Positions 1-7,888 of a DNA stretch of 39,090 nucleotides are shown here, piece after piece. The notes under the pieces were generated by a model that was given only the letters and a program-made list of their open reading frames with translations, searched no databases and was not told the origin of the DNA. This DNA is from Clostridia bacterium (GTDB lineage: Bacteria; Bacillota; Clostridia; UBA1212; UBA1255), in the NCBI GenBank assembly GCA_017508875.1, contig JAFWQX010000025.1, forward strand, positions 1 through 39,090. Reading direction: 5' to 3'. Each line of letters opens with the position of its first letter. Position 1 is the stretch's first letter. A program made the position numbers and the translations under genes.

Positions 1-17
1 CTGCCTAAATACCGCGC

Positions 18-91
18 AGCACTGTATTCGAAGCCTGTCAAGGCACCGAAGGTAGTGTAACGGGCCTTTACAGGCGAGAGAAGACAGTGCT
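18..91 (+). ncRNA. possible structured RNA, family not recognised
   Basis: The segment folds on paper into one long nested hairpin: positions 18-25 pair perfectly with 84-91 (8 bp), 33-38 with 70-75 (6 bp), 40-44 with 64-68 (5 bp) and 46-48 with 61-63 (3 bp), leaving a 12-nt loop at 49-60 and a purine-rich internal loop GAGAGAAG at 76-83. It lies upstream of the promoter at 156-185, so it would belong to an earlier transcript or be a separate small RNA. I compared it by eye with glycine, lysine, SRP and RNase P RNA signatures and none fits. Strand is assumed; there is no terminator T-run after it. Confidence 0.35.
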
Positions 92-155
92 ACAAAAAAG
101 GCGGAAGGAAAAAGTGCCCACGTTTACTTGACAGTCTCAAATACGTGCACCAGCC

Positions 156-185
156 TTGAAAGGCGGGCTTAAAATCTGCTATAAT
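156..185 (+). promoter_or_regulatory. sigma-A promoter of the carboxypeptidase homologue
   Basis: TTGAAA (156-161) and a consensus TATAAT (180-185) are separated by 18 bp. Transcription would start near 192, just ahead of the AGGAGG at 204-209. A TTGACA at 128-133 is also present but is 46 bp from the -10, so it is not its partner. Confidence 0.8.
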
Positions 186-217
186 TGGCGCACGCAAAAT
201 AAGAGGAGGCGGAGCAG

Positions 218-1654
218 TTGTCCGAGACTAATGCGATCAAAACGTTTCAAGAAAAGCGCGGTAACTTCCCGGCGCTTTTGAGACATATTGCCGCCCGGGC
301 CCTGGCCGCCGCACTCGTTATACTTATGCTTTTAAACTGCATTGCCCCCTTCCGCATGCGAAGCGTGAACGCGGCGGCTACGGGCGAAGACGAAGTTCCT
401 GAAAACTTTTTGTCTTACATTGTCCTCGAGCAGGACTCCGGGCAGATATTGTACACGCAGAACGCTTCGCTGACGTCTGACGCTTCGCTGCTTTCGAAGC
501 TGATGTGCGCTGTCGTAGTAATGGAATATTCGGAAGAAGGCAGAAAAATACTTGTCACCGACTCTGTGACGCCTAAAGAGAACAGTATCTCGAGAGACGG
601 AAAATTCAGGTTATACGCAGGAGCCAGTTATACGGTCGGAAATCTTCTCCGCGCACTTCTGCTGGGCGGCGCAGATAATTGCGCAAGAGCGCTCGCGGCA
701 TCCGTTAATCCGAATACCGAATATTTCGTCACGATGATGAACCAGACCGCTGCGAAGCTTCAGATGAAGGACACGTATTTCACCTCACCCGACGGGGCTT
801 ACAGCACTATTTCCCGCACGAGCGTAAATGATTTTGCGCTGCTTTACGAATACGCGCTGAAGATCCCCACTGTCAGGAATATAATTCAGAGCGAATTCAG
901 CCACATCTGGGACAATACCGCTGTTTTTAACCTTTGCGCGCTTCCGTTTGCGCTTAAGAACACGTACGGCACTTCGACCTCGGGCGGTCTTTTTCAGAGC
1001 GGCAGCGACAGTTTCCCGGGAACGATAGCGATGAATATAACGCTGCCTCAGACGGGGGCCAATGACGTCCCGATGAAGCTGGTGGTCGTTGTCCGTGACA
1101 GCGTGACGGACGAAGAACTTACGACACTTACGCGCTCGCTCGTTTCAGACAGCAGTATGGAATTTCACAAAACGCGCGTGTATAAAGCGGGCGAAAAAAT
1201 TGCCGACTATAACGTCGGTAATGAAACGCTCGACCTGATCTCTTCCGCGGATCTGTTTATGGTCGTTCCGGCGGACACCGTTCCCTCCGCGTACATCCAG
1301 TCGATCACATACTCGTTTAATGACGATGAATATTCCGCTTCTTCCGCCGCAGTTCCGGCAGCGCTAAAACCGCCGATAACCGAAAATCAGGAACTCGGAA
1401 GCGCGGTACTTCTCCTGCGCGACGGTTCGACGCACACCGTAAGAATCGCCGCTGGCAACACGATCCAGACCGATAACCCGCGTTTCAATTCGTTTTTGAA
1501 CCTTGTAGAAGAATACCGGGCGCTGTTTATTATAATCGGCATCCTGCTGGCAATCGAACTGTATATAATCGGCGCAGTTCTGATCAGCAAGATACGCACT
1601 TCATTGGAAAAAAAGCGCTCCGGACGATTAAAGACCGAAGCGCAGAATAATTGA
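218..1654 (+). CDS. D-alanyl-D-alanine carboxypeptidase-like protein (S11/DacF fold), probably inactive
   Basis: The 478-residue protein starts at TTG, with AGGAGG 8 nt upstream. It has an N-terminal membrane segment (about 27-44), an S11 peptidase-like domain (about 60-320), a DacF-like C-terminal region and a last membrane helix (about 435-460), the usual plan of a membrane-bound low-molecular-weight penicillin-binding protein that trims peptidoglycan stem peptides. The active-site motifs do not survive. Where family members have SxxK there is S90-L-L-S-K94, one residue too many. The SxN motif reads G151-A-D. The KTG position reads QSG. By known chemistry it should not acylate, so I infer a structural or regulatory pseudoenzyme. 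The long open frame, strong promoter and intact ribosome site argue against a decaying gene. It converges on pfp with only 18 bp between. Confidence 0.82.
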   Translation: MSETNAIKTFQEKRGNFPALLRHIAARALAAALVILMLLNCIAPFRMRSVNAAATGEDEVPENFLSYIVLEQDSGQILYTQNASLTSDASLLSKLMCAVVVMEYSEEGRKILVTDSVTPKENSISRDGKFRLYAGASYTVGNLLRALLLGGADNCARALAASVNPNTEYFVTMMNQTAAKLQMKDTYFTSPDGAYSTISRTSVNDFALLYEYALKIPTVRNIIQSEFSHIWDNTAVFNLCALPFALKNTYGTSTSGGLFQSGSDSFPGTIAMNITLPQTGANDVPMKLVVVVRDSVTDEELTTLTRSLVSDSSMEFHKTRVYKAGEKIADYNVGNETLDLISSADLFMVVPADTVPSAYIQSITYSFNDDEYSASSAAVPAALKPPITENQELGSAVLLLRDGSTHTVRIAAGNTIQTDNPRFNSFLNLVEEYRALFIIIGILLAIELYIIGAVLISKIRTSLEKKRSGRLKTEAQNN

Positions 1655-1672
1655 TCCGATTTAGATCCAGGC

Positions 1673-2902
1673 TTATTTTATTTTAGCCAGATGTGCGAAT
1701 CTCGGAAGTCCGTCTTCTACCGGAGGATGCGACTCGCCCTGAATAAGCGGCAGCGCATATTTCACGTAATCTTCGGTAATGAAATTGCCCTCGGCATTGA
1801 TCCACTCTCTCGGAAGCTTCTTTTCCGTATTCGCTATATCGCTCAAAGGAATCATCTTGGGAAGGCACCTATAGTTCCCTGCTTCGTCTGTTGCGCGTTC
1901 GAAACCGATGCAGTAGTCAGTGAAACCTTCGACGGCTTTCTTAACTGCCTGTTCGCCTGCCATATGCGCCTCGTTAACGTCGGTCAACGAGCCGCAGTGA
2001 GCTGCGCAGCGCTGGAGCAGGCTGAATTCTATGCCGCGTACTTTGCAGCCGATCGCCTCTTTCGCCGCGTTCGCAAGCGTGGTGGCAACGCCGCCGAGCT
2101 GAGCGTGTCCGAATGCGTCGCGTACGCCGCTGTCTGCAACAAATCTTCCGTCCGCATACTGCGCGCCTTCAGATACGGCGACAATGCATTTCCCCTGCTT
2201 CTCGTAAACGCGTTTAACGTCTGCAAGATACTGTTCCATCGAGAACGGCAGCTCCGGTACGTAAATGAGATCCGGACCCATGCCTTTATAAGCAGCGAGA
2301 GCCGTAGATGCGGTCAGCCAGCCGGCGTGGCGTCCCATGACCTCGAGGACCGCTACCATACCGGTATCGTACACTCTCGCGTCCTGATAGACCTCCATCG
2401 TAGAGGTGGCAACGTATTTAGCAGCCGAACCGTAGCCCGGGCAGTGGTCCGTGCCGTAAAGGTCGTTATCGATCGTCTTAGGCACTCCCATAACGCGCAT
2501 CTCATACCCGGATTTCTGCATATACTTGCTTATCTTATTGCAGGTATCCATGGAATCGTTTCCGCCGTTATAGAAGAAATAGCGGATATTATACTTCTTA
2601 AAGACTTCGAGGAGACGTTTGTAATCAGTGTCATCGACGTCGGCGTCCTTCAGCTTATAACGAACGGAGCCGAGCGCGGAAGACGGGGTGGTCTTGAGCA
2701 GTTCGATCTCATACGGATCTTCCTTGCTCATATCGTAAAATTCTTCGTCAAGCATACCGCGGATGCCGTGAGCGGCGCCGTATACTTTAGTGATGCATTC
2801 TTCTTTAAGCGCAGTCTGGAATACGCCGGCAGCGCTGGAGTTAATAACGGAAGAAGGTCCGCCGGACTGGCCGAAAATAGCCGCACCGATTAATTTGCTC
2901 AT
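1673..2902 (-). CDS. pfp: diphosphate-dependent 6-phosphofructokinase
   Basis: This enzyme phosphorylates fructose 6-phosphate to fructose 1,6-bisphosphate using pyrophosphate, reversibly, in cytoplasmic glycolysis. The 409 residues show the PFK signature blocks: GQSGG at 11-15, GGND at 113-116 (Asp instead of the second Gly of ATP-type GGDGS, a mark of PPi use), PKTIDND at 141-147 with the PPi-type lysine, and MGRHAGW at 189-195. Start ATG follows a GAGGTG ribosome site. It sits downstream of fba on the same strand, so the aldolase acting on its product is next door. The fba terminator lies between them, so pfp depends on read-through or on a promoter I could not identify. Length is normal. 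Confidence 0.95.
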   Translation of the reverse strand: MSKLIGAAIFGQSGGPSSVINSSAAGVFQTALKEECITKVYGAAHGIRGMLDEEFYDMSKEDPYEIELLKTTPSSALGSVRYKLKDADVDDTDYKRLLEVFKKYNIRYFFYNGGNDSMDTCNKISKYMQKSGYEMRVMGVPKTIDNDLYGTDHCPGYGSAAKYVATSTMEVYQDARVYDTGMVAVLEVMGRHAGWLTASTALAAYKGMGPDLIYVPELPFSMEQYLADVKRVYEKQGKCIVAVSEGAQYADGRFVADSGVRDAFGHAQLGGVATTLANAAKEAIGCKVRGIEFSLLQRCAAHCGSLTDVNEAHMAGEQAVKKAVEGFTDYCIGFERATDEAGNYRCLPKMIPLSDIANTEKKLPREWINAEGNFITEDYVKYALPLIQGESHPPVEDGLPRFAHLAKIK

Positions 2903-2925
2903 GGTAGTTCACCTCATATTTTATT

Positions 2926-2956
2926 AAAAATCAGGGCTTCGCGGTTTGCGAAGCCC
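2926..2956 (-). terminator. rho-independent terminator after fba
   Basis: A perfect 9-bp stem (2934-2942 with 2948-2956) with a 5-nt loop is followed, on the minus strand, by TGATTTTTAA. It lies between the fba stop and the pfp start, so it would end or attenuate fba transcription before pfp. Confidence 0.8.
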
Positions 2957-2976
2957 CGCATTCAACTTATTTAGTT

Positions 2977-3915
2977 TCAGGCTTTTCCGCTGCAGCCGAG
3001 AACGTCGCGAAGTTTATGACGGACAAGTTCCTTGATGTTAGCTCTTGCGGGCTTCAGGTACTCTCTGGGGTCAAATTTATCCGGATGCTCGTTGAAGAAC
3101 TTGCGGATGGTGCCGGTCATGGCGAGGCGGAGGTCGGAGTCGATGTTGATCTTGCAGACTGCAGATCTGGCCGCTTCGCGGAGCTGGTCCTCGGGTACGC
3201 CGATAGCGCCGGGCATAGCGCCGCCGTTTTCATTGATCATCGTAACGTATTCCTGAGGAACGGAGGAAGAACCGTGAAGAACGATCGGGAAACCGGGCAG
3301 TCTCTTCTCGCACTCATGGAGCACGTCGAAGCGGAGCTGGGGTTTCGTTCCGGGCTTGAACTTGTATGCGCCGTGGGAAGTACCGATGGCGATGGCAAGG
3401 GAGTCGCATCCCGTGCGGGTAACGAATTCTTCAACTTCTTCAGGTCTCGTATAGGACGCGCAGCCTTCTGCCACTTTAACTTCGTCCTCGATACCGGACA
3501 ATGTTCCGAGTTCGGCTTCTACCACTACGCCGTGTTCGTGAGCGTACTCTACGACTCTGCGCGTGATCTCTATATTTTCATCAAAAGGTTTGGAAGAAGC
3601 GTCGATCATAACGGAAGTGAATCCGCCGTCAATGCAAGATTTGCAGGTTTCGAAATCCGGGCCGTGGTCAAGGTGCAGTACGATCGGGATATCGGGGCAC
3701 TCGATAACAGCAGCCTCTACCAGCTTAACAAGGTAGGTATGGTTCGCGTAAGCTCTCGCGCCTTTCGAAACCTGAAGGATAACGGGGGCGTGCTCCTCTT
3801 TGCAGGCCTCGGTAATACCCTGAACGATCTCCATGTTGTTGACGTTAAAAGCACCGATGGCATATCCGCCATTGTACGCTTTTGCAAACATTTCTTTTGA
3901 AGTTACTAACGGCAT
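2977..3915 (-). CDS. fba: class II fructose-1,6-bisphosphate aldolase
   Basis: This zinc-dependent aldolase cleaves fructose 1,6-bisphosphate to dihydroxyacetone phosphate and glyceraldehyde 3-phosphate. The 312-residue protein shows the class II pattern: HLDHG at 81-85 (catalytic Asp and zinc His), EAELG further on, GTSHGAY (zinc His), VLHGSS (zinc His and phosphate loop) and NIDSDLR (phosphate binding). Length is typical. The ATG follows AAGGAGA at 3926-3932. Its own promoter lies at 4003-4031 and a terminator follows the gene. It is paired with pfp, so the two neighbouring genes cover consecutive glycolytic steps. Confidence 0.96.
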   Translation of the reverse strand: MPLVTSKEMFAKAYNGGYAIGAFNVNNMEIVQGITEACKEEHAPVILQVSKGARAYANHTYLVKLVEAAVIECPDIPIVLHLDHGPDFETCKSCIDGGFTSVMIDASSKPFDENIEITRRVVEYAHEHGVVVEAELGTLSGIEDEVKVAEGCASYTRPEEVEEFVTRTGCDSLAIAIGTSHGAYKFKPGTKPQLRFDVLHECEKRLPGFPIVLHGSSSVPQEYVTMINENGGAMPGAIGVPEDQLREAARSAVCKINIDSDLRLAMTGTIRKFFNEHPDKFDPREYLKPARANIKELVRHKLRDVLGCSGKA

Positions 3916-4002
3916 ATCAAAAACATCTCCTTAAAAATTGAATGCACTGAGGTCGAAGCTGTCGCTTACGCATCGTACGAAAGCCGCATTCGACCAATGG
4001 TA

Positions 4003-4031
4003 ATTGTACCAAATCGCGGGATAGTTTGCAA
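4003..4031 (-). promoter_or_regulatory. promoter of fba
   Basis: Read on the minus strand, TTGCAA (4026-4031) and TACAAT (4003-4008) are separated by exactly 17 bp, about 90 bp ahead of the fba start. The leader between promoter and ribosome site holds no structure I recognise. Confidence 0.7.
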
Positions 4032-4097
4032 TATGATTTTGAGGCAGACGCTGAGTATTATCTTTTTAAAATCTTGCCGTCTCGCGTCTTTAATTAC

Positions 4098-4122
4098 AGT
4101 TGTTTGCAAATTGCAAACAACT
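4098..4122. promoter_or_regulatory. perfect 12-bp inverted repeat, likely operator
   Basis: Two perfect 12-bp arms (4098-4109 and 4111-4122) are separated by a single A, with core TTGTTTGCAA and its complement. There is no T-run on either side, so it is not a terminator. It lies about 70 bp upstream of the fba -35. It also overlaps a plausible plus-strand promoter, TTGCAA (4104-4109), 16 bp, TATAAT (4126-4131), which has no gene in front of it except the 3' end of the ATPase gene in antisense. The rest of the 289-bp gap (3916-4204) is AT-rich with nothing else recognised. Confidence 0.55.
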
Positions 4123-4204
4123 CGCTATAATCTCAAATTTATATAAAAAATATCAATAATTTCATTTCAAGCAGACCTACCTAAATAACTATTTTTTTGC
4201 TATT

Positions 4205-5491
4205 TTAATTTTTAAGGGCTGTGATCGGGACAACAAATACACCGTCAGCCCTTTGATACGCAGCGTTTGACATTCCGCAGATTACACACAATACAGAAGG
4301 CGGAACACCGTCTTTTTCTTCCGCAATTTTATCACGGATAGATATCAGTTCTCGCGCAGCCGAATCGATCTGATTTGCCCCAAGCTTGATTTCAAAAGCG
4401 CACCATGTGCCATTGTCCAGTTCAATAACTGCGTCGATCCCTCGATTCTGGTAGTCCTGGTAATGGAACACATTGGCACCAAACGATTCTGCATATATCT
4501 TCAAATCACGTTCGCACAGGGCCTCAAACATGAAACCGAACGTGTTAAGATCACCCTGCAGTTTTTCCGGCGTTGCTTTCAGCAGTGCACAGGCAAGCGC
4601 TGGATCACAAAAATGCCGTTTCTCCGCTTGCTTGACTCGAACCGAGGAGCGAATATTTGTCGAAAACGGGAGCTGATTGTCCAAGAGGAACAATCGTGAG
4701 AACAGGTCAAGATACTGCGAAATCGTGTTTCTGTCGATACGCTCATCATCGTTTTCTTTTATGTCGTTCAGGAGTTTACTTTGTGAAGCTGTAGTGCTCT
4801 CATTCCTCGCAAGGGACCGAAGCAGAAGCTGCATTTTGTTCTTGTCATATTTTATATTGTCGATTCTCTGTGCATCATCTTCAATAATAGCATCGATATA
4901 TGAAGCGGGAAGCATCTGCGCATCTTCCCCTGAAACGCCGAGATTGCCCGGCCATCCCCCGCGCACAACATAATATATCAAATCTCGAAGGCTCACTTCT
5001 CCTGTTAAAGATTGCTGTATCTTTCCTGAGCAAAGATCCCTTAAGGAAACTTTTCCGGAAGAATCGCCGGATTCGTACAGCGACATTGTTCTCATGCGAA
5101 GTTTTCCGATACGCCCTGCGCCGCTGTGCAGAACTCCCTTTTTATTCGGAGTAGATGAGCCTGTCAAAATAAACCGAGACTTCTCCCCTCTTTGATCTAC
5201 AGTATATCTGACAGCATCCCAAATCGGAGGGACTTCCTGCCACTCGTCGATCAGGCGCGGCGTTTCCCCCTCCAAAATCATAGCCGGAGATAACTGCGCA
5301 AGCTGCCTGTTCTGGAAATTGCCTCCGGGATCGCCTACTAAAAACTCGCTTTTGCTGTGGTAAGAAGAAGTCCATGTTTTACCGCACCATTTCGGGCCTT
5401 CTACACAGACAGCACCGAAGTTTTTCAAGTAGCGCTCAAGCTGTGCATCAACTATTCTGGGTTTGTATTTTTCTTTGTCAGCTATACTCAT
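4205..5491 (-). CDS. AAA-type ATPase with DUF4143 C-terminal domain
   Basis: The 428-residue protein belongs to the common AAA_14/DUF4143 family, whose cellular role is not established. It shows Walker A GPKWCGKT (32-39), Walker B with I81-D82-E83 inside LIDEWQ, and a sensor-like ILTGSS (108-113). The C-terminal half (about 200-410) is DUF4143 with a restriction-nuclease-like signature: D353 in GIDAVIEL and E367-x-K369 in FEIKLG. Start ATG is preceded by GGAGATGAACC. It stands alone, with its own promoter overlapped by an array of 23-bp repeats, next to gene debris, which suggests an accessory, horizontally mobile gene. Members of this family are sporadic and often duplicated. I cannot assign a substrate. 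Confidence 0.85.
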   Translation of the reverse strand: MSIADKEKYKPRIVDAQLERYLKNFGAVCVEGPKWCGKTWTSSYHSKSEFLVGDPGGNFQNRQLAQLSPAMILEGETPRLIDEWQEVPPIWDAVRYTVDQRGEKSRFILTGSSTPNKKGVLHSGAGRIGKLRMRTMSLYESGDSSGKVSLRDLCSGKIQQSLTGEVSLRDLIYYVVRGGWPGNLGVSGEDAQMLPASYIDAIIEDDAQRIDNIKYDKNKMQLLLRSLARNESTTASQSKLLNDIKENDDERIDRNTISQYLDLFSRLFLLDNQLPFSTNIRSSVRVKQAEKRHFCDPALACALLKATPEKLQGDLNTFGFMFEALCERDLKIYAESFGANVFHYQDYQNRGIDAVIELDNGTWCAFEIKLGANQIDSAARELISIRDKIAEEKDGVPPSVLCVICGMSNAAYQRADGVFVVPITALKN

Positions 5492-5520
5492 GGTTCATCT
5501 CCTTTTGGATTTTCGCCACT

Positions 5521-5549
5521 ATTATATCCCGTTCCGCAGGATTTTGCAA
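5521..5549 (-). promoter_or_regulatory. promoter of the DUF4143 ATPase gene
   Basis: On the minus strand, TTGCAA (5544-5549) and a consensus TATAAT (5521-5526) are 17 bp apart, with the gene start 30 bp downstream of the -10. The last copy of the 23-bp repeat covers the -35 and most of the spacer, so a repeat-binding protein would block RNA polymerase. Confidence 0.75.
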
Positions 5550-5644
5550 TACCATTCAGCAGGATTTCGGGTTTTCATTCAGCAGGATTTTGGATTTTCA
5601 TTCAGCAGGATTTTGGATTTTCATTCAGCAGGATTTTAAAAATC
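5530..5644 (-). repeat. array of five 23-bp tandem repeats at the ATPase promoter
   Basis: Five units of exactly 23 bp lie head to tail (5530, 5553, 5576, 5599 and 5622). The two middle ones are identical; the end copies diverge in their outer parts. The conserved core on the minus strand is AAAATCCTGCTGAATG. A 23-bp period is not a multiple of three, so it is not a coding repeat, and there are no unique spacers, so it is not CRISPR. The array ends inside the promoter at 5521-5549 and abuts the stop codon of a gene remnant at 5643. Its form is that of an operator or iteron array. Confidence 0.85.
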
Positions 5645-5981
5645 ACTCCGCCGCCCGCACCAGTTCCTGCCAGACCTTGACCATGGCGAACGTGTCGAGT
5701 TCGCAGTATTTCAGCAAATTATGGCGGGCAACGGTCTGCTCCTCCGGAGGCATTACGCTATCCGCGGGAAGATCGACATCGCCTCGCCGCCGTTGTGCAC
5801 CCCTTCGAGGTTGTGGTAGTCGAGTGCGGGATCGTCCGGGAAGATCGCCGGCAATACACTCTTGATCGAAAACGAACCGCCCATAGCCCGGTTGTAATAA
5901 TAACCCGACTGGAACGGCACCAGCAGGTCAACGATGTTGTCCCTGATATTCAGCAGATGCTCCGAAAGATCGTGATAACAG
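5643..5981 (-). pseudogene. 3' remnant of a DUF2779 protein gene, frameshifted
   Basis: Read on the minus strand, 5981 down to about 5768 encodes a piece containing VDLLVPFQSGYYY, GGSFSIKSVLPAIFP and YHNLEGVHNGGEAM, which I recognise as the conserved C-terminal part of DUF2779 proteins (a nuclease-like family of unknown role). The frame then hits a stop. After a one-frame shift near 5757-5768 the expected ending continues as PPEEQTVARHNLLKYCELD and on to a TGA at 5643-5645. A few residues between the two parts also seem lost. The upstream two thirds or more of the gene is absent and is replaced by an unrelated open frame. This is a decayed fragment, not a functional gene. Confidence 0.75.
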
Positions 5982-6317
5982 TTTATAAATCAGTTCCGCC
6001 TTATCTCTTGTCACACCACATTGCCTGACTCGCTCAAACACTTCTTCGGGTGTCTCGGCCCAGTGTTTGAAGAAAGATTTATAGTACGTGGTCAAAGCAA
6101 GTTTTTGGTATTGGCTGTCATTGCACTTGTATACCAGACACGAAAAACGTTCTAATACGGAAGCTGCAGCAACCATGTAATTCTTTTGTTCGGCACTGCC
6201 CGGTTCACTGATAATGCATTTCAGGAGAAACGATTCAAATTCCGATTCTCTGATATATAGTTCTTCTTCGATATATTTGAGTTTTGTAGGGATCTGTTTT
6301 GGATGTAATTTGTTCAT
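5928..6317 (-). CDS. hypothetical protein, probably truncated
   Basis: About 129 residues from the ATG at 6317, helical and charged, with no motif I recognise. The last 15 or so residues run in a wrong frame into the DUF2779 remnant (sequence after KAELIYKL), so the natural C-terminus was probably lost when the two segments were joined. A longer reading from a TTG at 6380 is possible, but an in-frame TAG lies directly before it while the same frame is open again upstream, which also suggests an older, longer gene. There is no convincing ribosome site. I consider it a fragment or decaying gene. Confidence 0.4.
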   Translation of the reverse strand: MNKLHPKQIPTKLKYIEEELYIRESEFESFLLKCIISEPGSAEQKNYMVAAASVLERFSCLVYKCNDSQYQKLALTTYYKSFFKHWAETPEEVFERVRQCGVTRDKAELIYKLLSRSFGASAEYQGQHR

Positions 6318-6439
6318 TGATCGTTTATATCCAAATGTAATGATTTCGGGCTGATACAGGGAGTGGTGAACCAAAGTCAACTATTTTGAGTCCTGTTTGA
6401 TAATCAGCGCAAAATGTTCTTTCGAGTCTAAATCTGCGT

Positions 6440-7888
6440 TTATTCTGAACGTTCATGCTGCCATACGACCCAGCGTTCAGACAGATCGCGATCGTTAAGG
6501 ATAGCGAGCCAGTAGTCTACTCCTTTTATAGTTTTTCCGGTCATAGTCGACATCTTTGCGCGTGCCCTTTCTACGATTACAGGAGGCATATAGCATGAAA
6601 GCGAGGCCGGAACAGTTTCTTCACGTTCGGGTATACAGGCATAAAAGTTCTTTCCGGAAGTATTAACGCCACTCAGAACACCGATATAATCACCGGCAGG
6701 AAGAGACGACAGCGACGGAAGCGTCCCGCGAGATAAATTCAGGACCGATTGACCTTCCGGATCTAAAGCAAATGAGACGAATATTGACGCTGCCCCGGCC
6801 GAATCCGTATCATTTCTGATACCGAAACAATCAGTTCCGACAGCCGTGCACGAACGAGTATCGTCAGCACCCGACCGCGGGAACGGAGCTACGTCCCAAT
6901 TGATTCCTTTTTCTTCATATTCAGCGGCGATATTGCCGAGCCGGCTCAAAAGCGTCGCGCGGAAAACAGGCGTTCTTTTCTCCAGAGCATCGCTGACGTC
7001 ACCGAAATCCGGAGGATTGCCGGTGCCTTCAAAAACATCGTATGCGGGAATGATCGCGCACCCGTACGAATATATTAATTTATCAATTTCAGTCAATGAA
7101 TCATAATAACGTATGTCTACCTTGCATTTTTCCGGATCAGCCCAGGCTTTTATTCCGGAAGCCTCATATACCCTTAACAGAGTCAGAAATACAGGTTCAT
7201 ATTTTAAATCGAGCTGAGCGCCGGCAAGCGTTTCATCAGCACGCCCTATCTCCAGACAGATATCGCAAAACTCATTAAAATTCCACTTTCCGCCGATCGT
7301 ACGGCCCGGAAGTACCCTGTCTGTCGCGTCTTTATCATAAATAAGCACCAGCGGATCGCAGTTCGTGCCTATCGCATACTGTTCTTTCCCCACCGTAGAT
7401 GATTCAAATACTCCGTAATAGACATCATACCTTGCACCGGTATCCGCAATGATCTGGTCGAGGCACATGAGCGTCTTATCGACGTAAGCATATTCAAACG
7501 CCTCCGAACCGGGAAAGAAAACGACGTCAGCGTAATCATCCGTTCCTTTTTGAGCCGTAAGGGCTGCTTTAGCGTCTTTAACTGTATTGAAGGTCACGCT
7601 GATGCCCGGATATTTTTTATTAAACGCCTCAACGAATCTCGCAAGTGCATCCGTGTCGTTTTTCTGATACTGTTCCGGCACGCCGAGGACAATGCTCCCG
7701 GTCACGGAATCTTGTGCAGGCACGGCAGGCTCTGTTGTCTCCGGCATATCGAACGGAGAAGCTGATACCTGAGTTCCTTCTTTCGGATCTCTCTGCCTGC
7801 ACGCGGACAATGACAGTACGCCGAAAACGGCCAGCAGGGCAGCGACCGGTCTTATAACAGCATTAAAAATAAATTTACGTTTATTCAT
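6440..7888 (-). CDS. extracellular solute-binding lipoprotein (ABC family 1 type), orphan
   Basis: The 482-residue protein has a lipoprotein signal peptide ending in the lipobox LSAC with Cys30, followed by an acidic, Pro-rich tether. The body is that of a family 1 periplasmic-type binding protein (sugars or oligosaccharides in most members), with patterns such as ITVTFNT-type strands, DVVFFPGSEAF and a C-terminal WLAILND helix. I chose the ATG at 7888 because GGAGG lies 8 nt before it; a Met codon 24 nt upstream has that site inside the reading frame. No permease or ATPase gene is near. It follows the large membrane protein of the ECF unit by 50 bp, so I infer that it acts as a ligand-sensing partner or serves a distant transporter. 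Confidence 0.85.
   Translation of the reverse strand: MNKRKFIFNAVIRPVAALLAVFGVLSLSACRQRDPKEGTQVSASPFDMPETTEPAVPAQDSVTGSIVLGVPEQYQKNDTDALARFVEAFNKKYPGISVTFNTVKDAKAALTAQKGTDDYADVVFFPGSEAFEYAYVDKTLMCLDQIIADTGARYDVYYGVFESSTVGKEQYAIGTNCDPLVLIYDKDATDRVLPGRTIGGKWNFNEFCDICLEIGRADETLAGAQLDLKYEPVFLTLLRVYEASGIKAWADPEKCKVDIRYYDSLTEIDKLIYSYGCAIIPAYDVFEGTGNPPDFGDVSDALEKRTPVFRATLLSRLGNIAAEYEEKGINWDVAPFPRSGADDTRSCTAVGTDCFGIRNDTDSAGAASIFVSFALDPEGQSVLNLSRGTLPSLSSLPAGDYIGVLSGVNTSGKNFYACIPEREETVPASLSCYMPPVIVERARAKMSTMTGKTIKGVDYWLAILNDRDLSERWVVWQHERSE

Noticed and set aside
18-91. Glycine riboswitch suggested by CACCGAAGG and a downstream AGGC-GACAG pattern
   Set aside because: The P3a stem and the 5' GAGAG strand are missing, and the element lies upstream of the promoter, not in the leader of a gene.
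128-133. TTGACA as the -35 of the carboxypeptidase promoter
   Set aside because: It is 46 bp from the -10; the TTGAAA at 156-161 has proper spacing.
1691-2893. Long open frame (400 codons) on the plus strand opposite pfp
   Set aside because: It mirrors pfp, has no ribosome site and its translation is Arg/Val/His-rich without any domain; the minus-strand protein is a clear PFK.
3016-3900. Open frame of 294 codons opposite fba
   Set aside because: It is the antisense of a well-conserved aldolase, with no start signal.
4098-4122. Terminator of the ATPase gene
   Set aside because: The palindrome has no T-run on the minus strand and has a 1-nt centre that cannot form an RNA loop without opening pairs.
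5530-5644. CRISPR-like repeat array
   Set aside because: Units are contiguous 23-mers without unique spacers and no cas gene is near.
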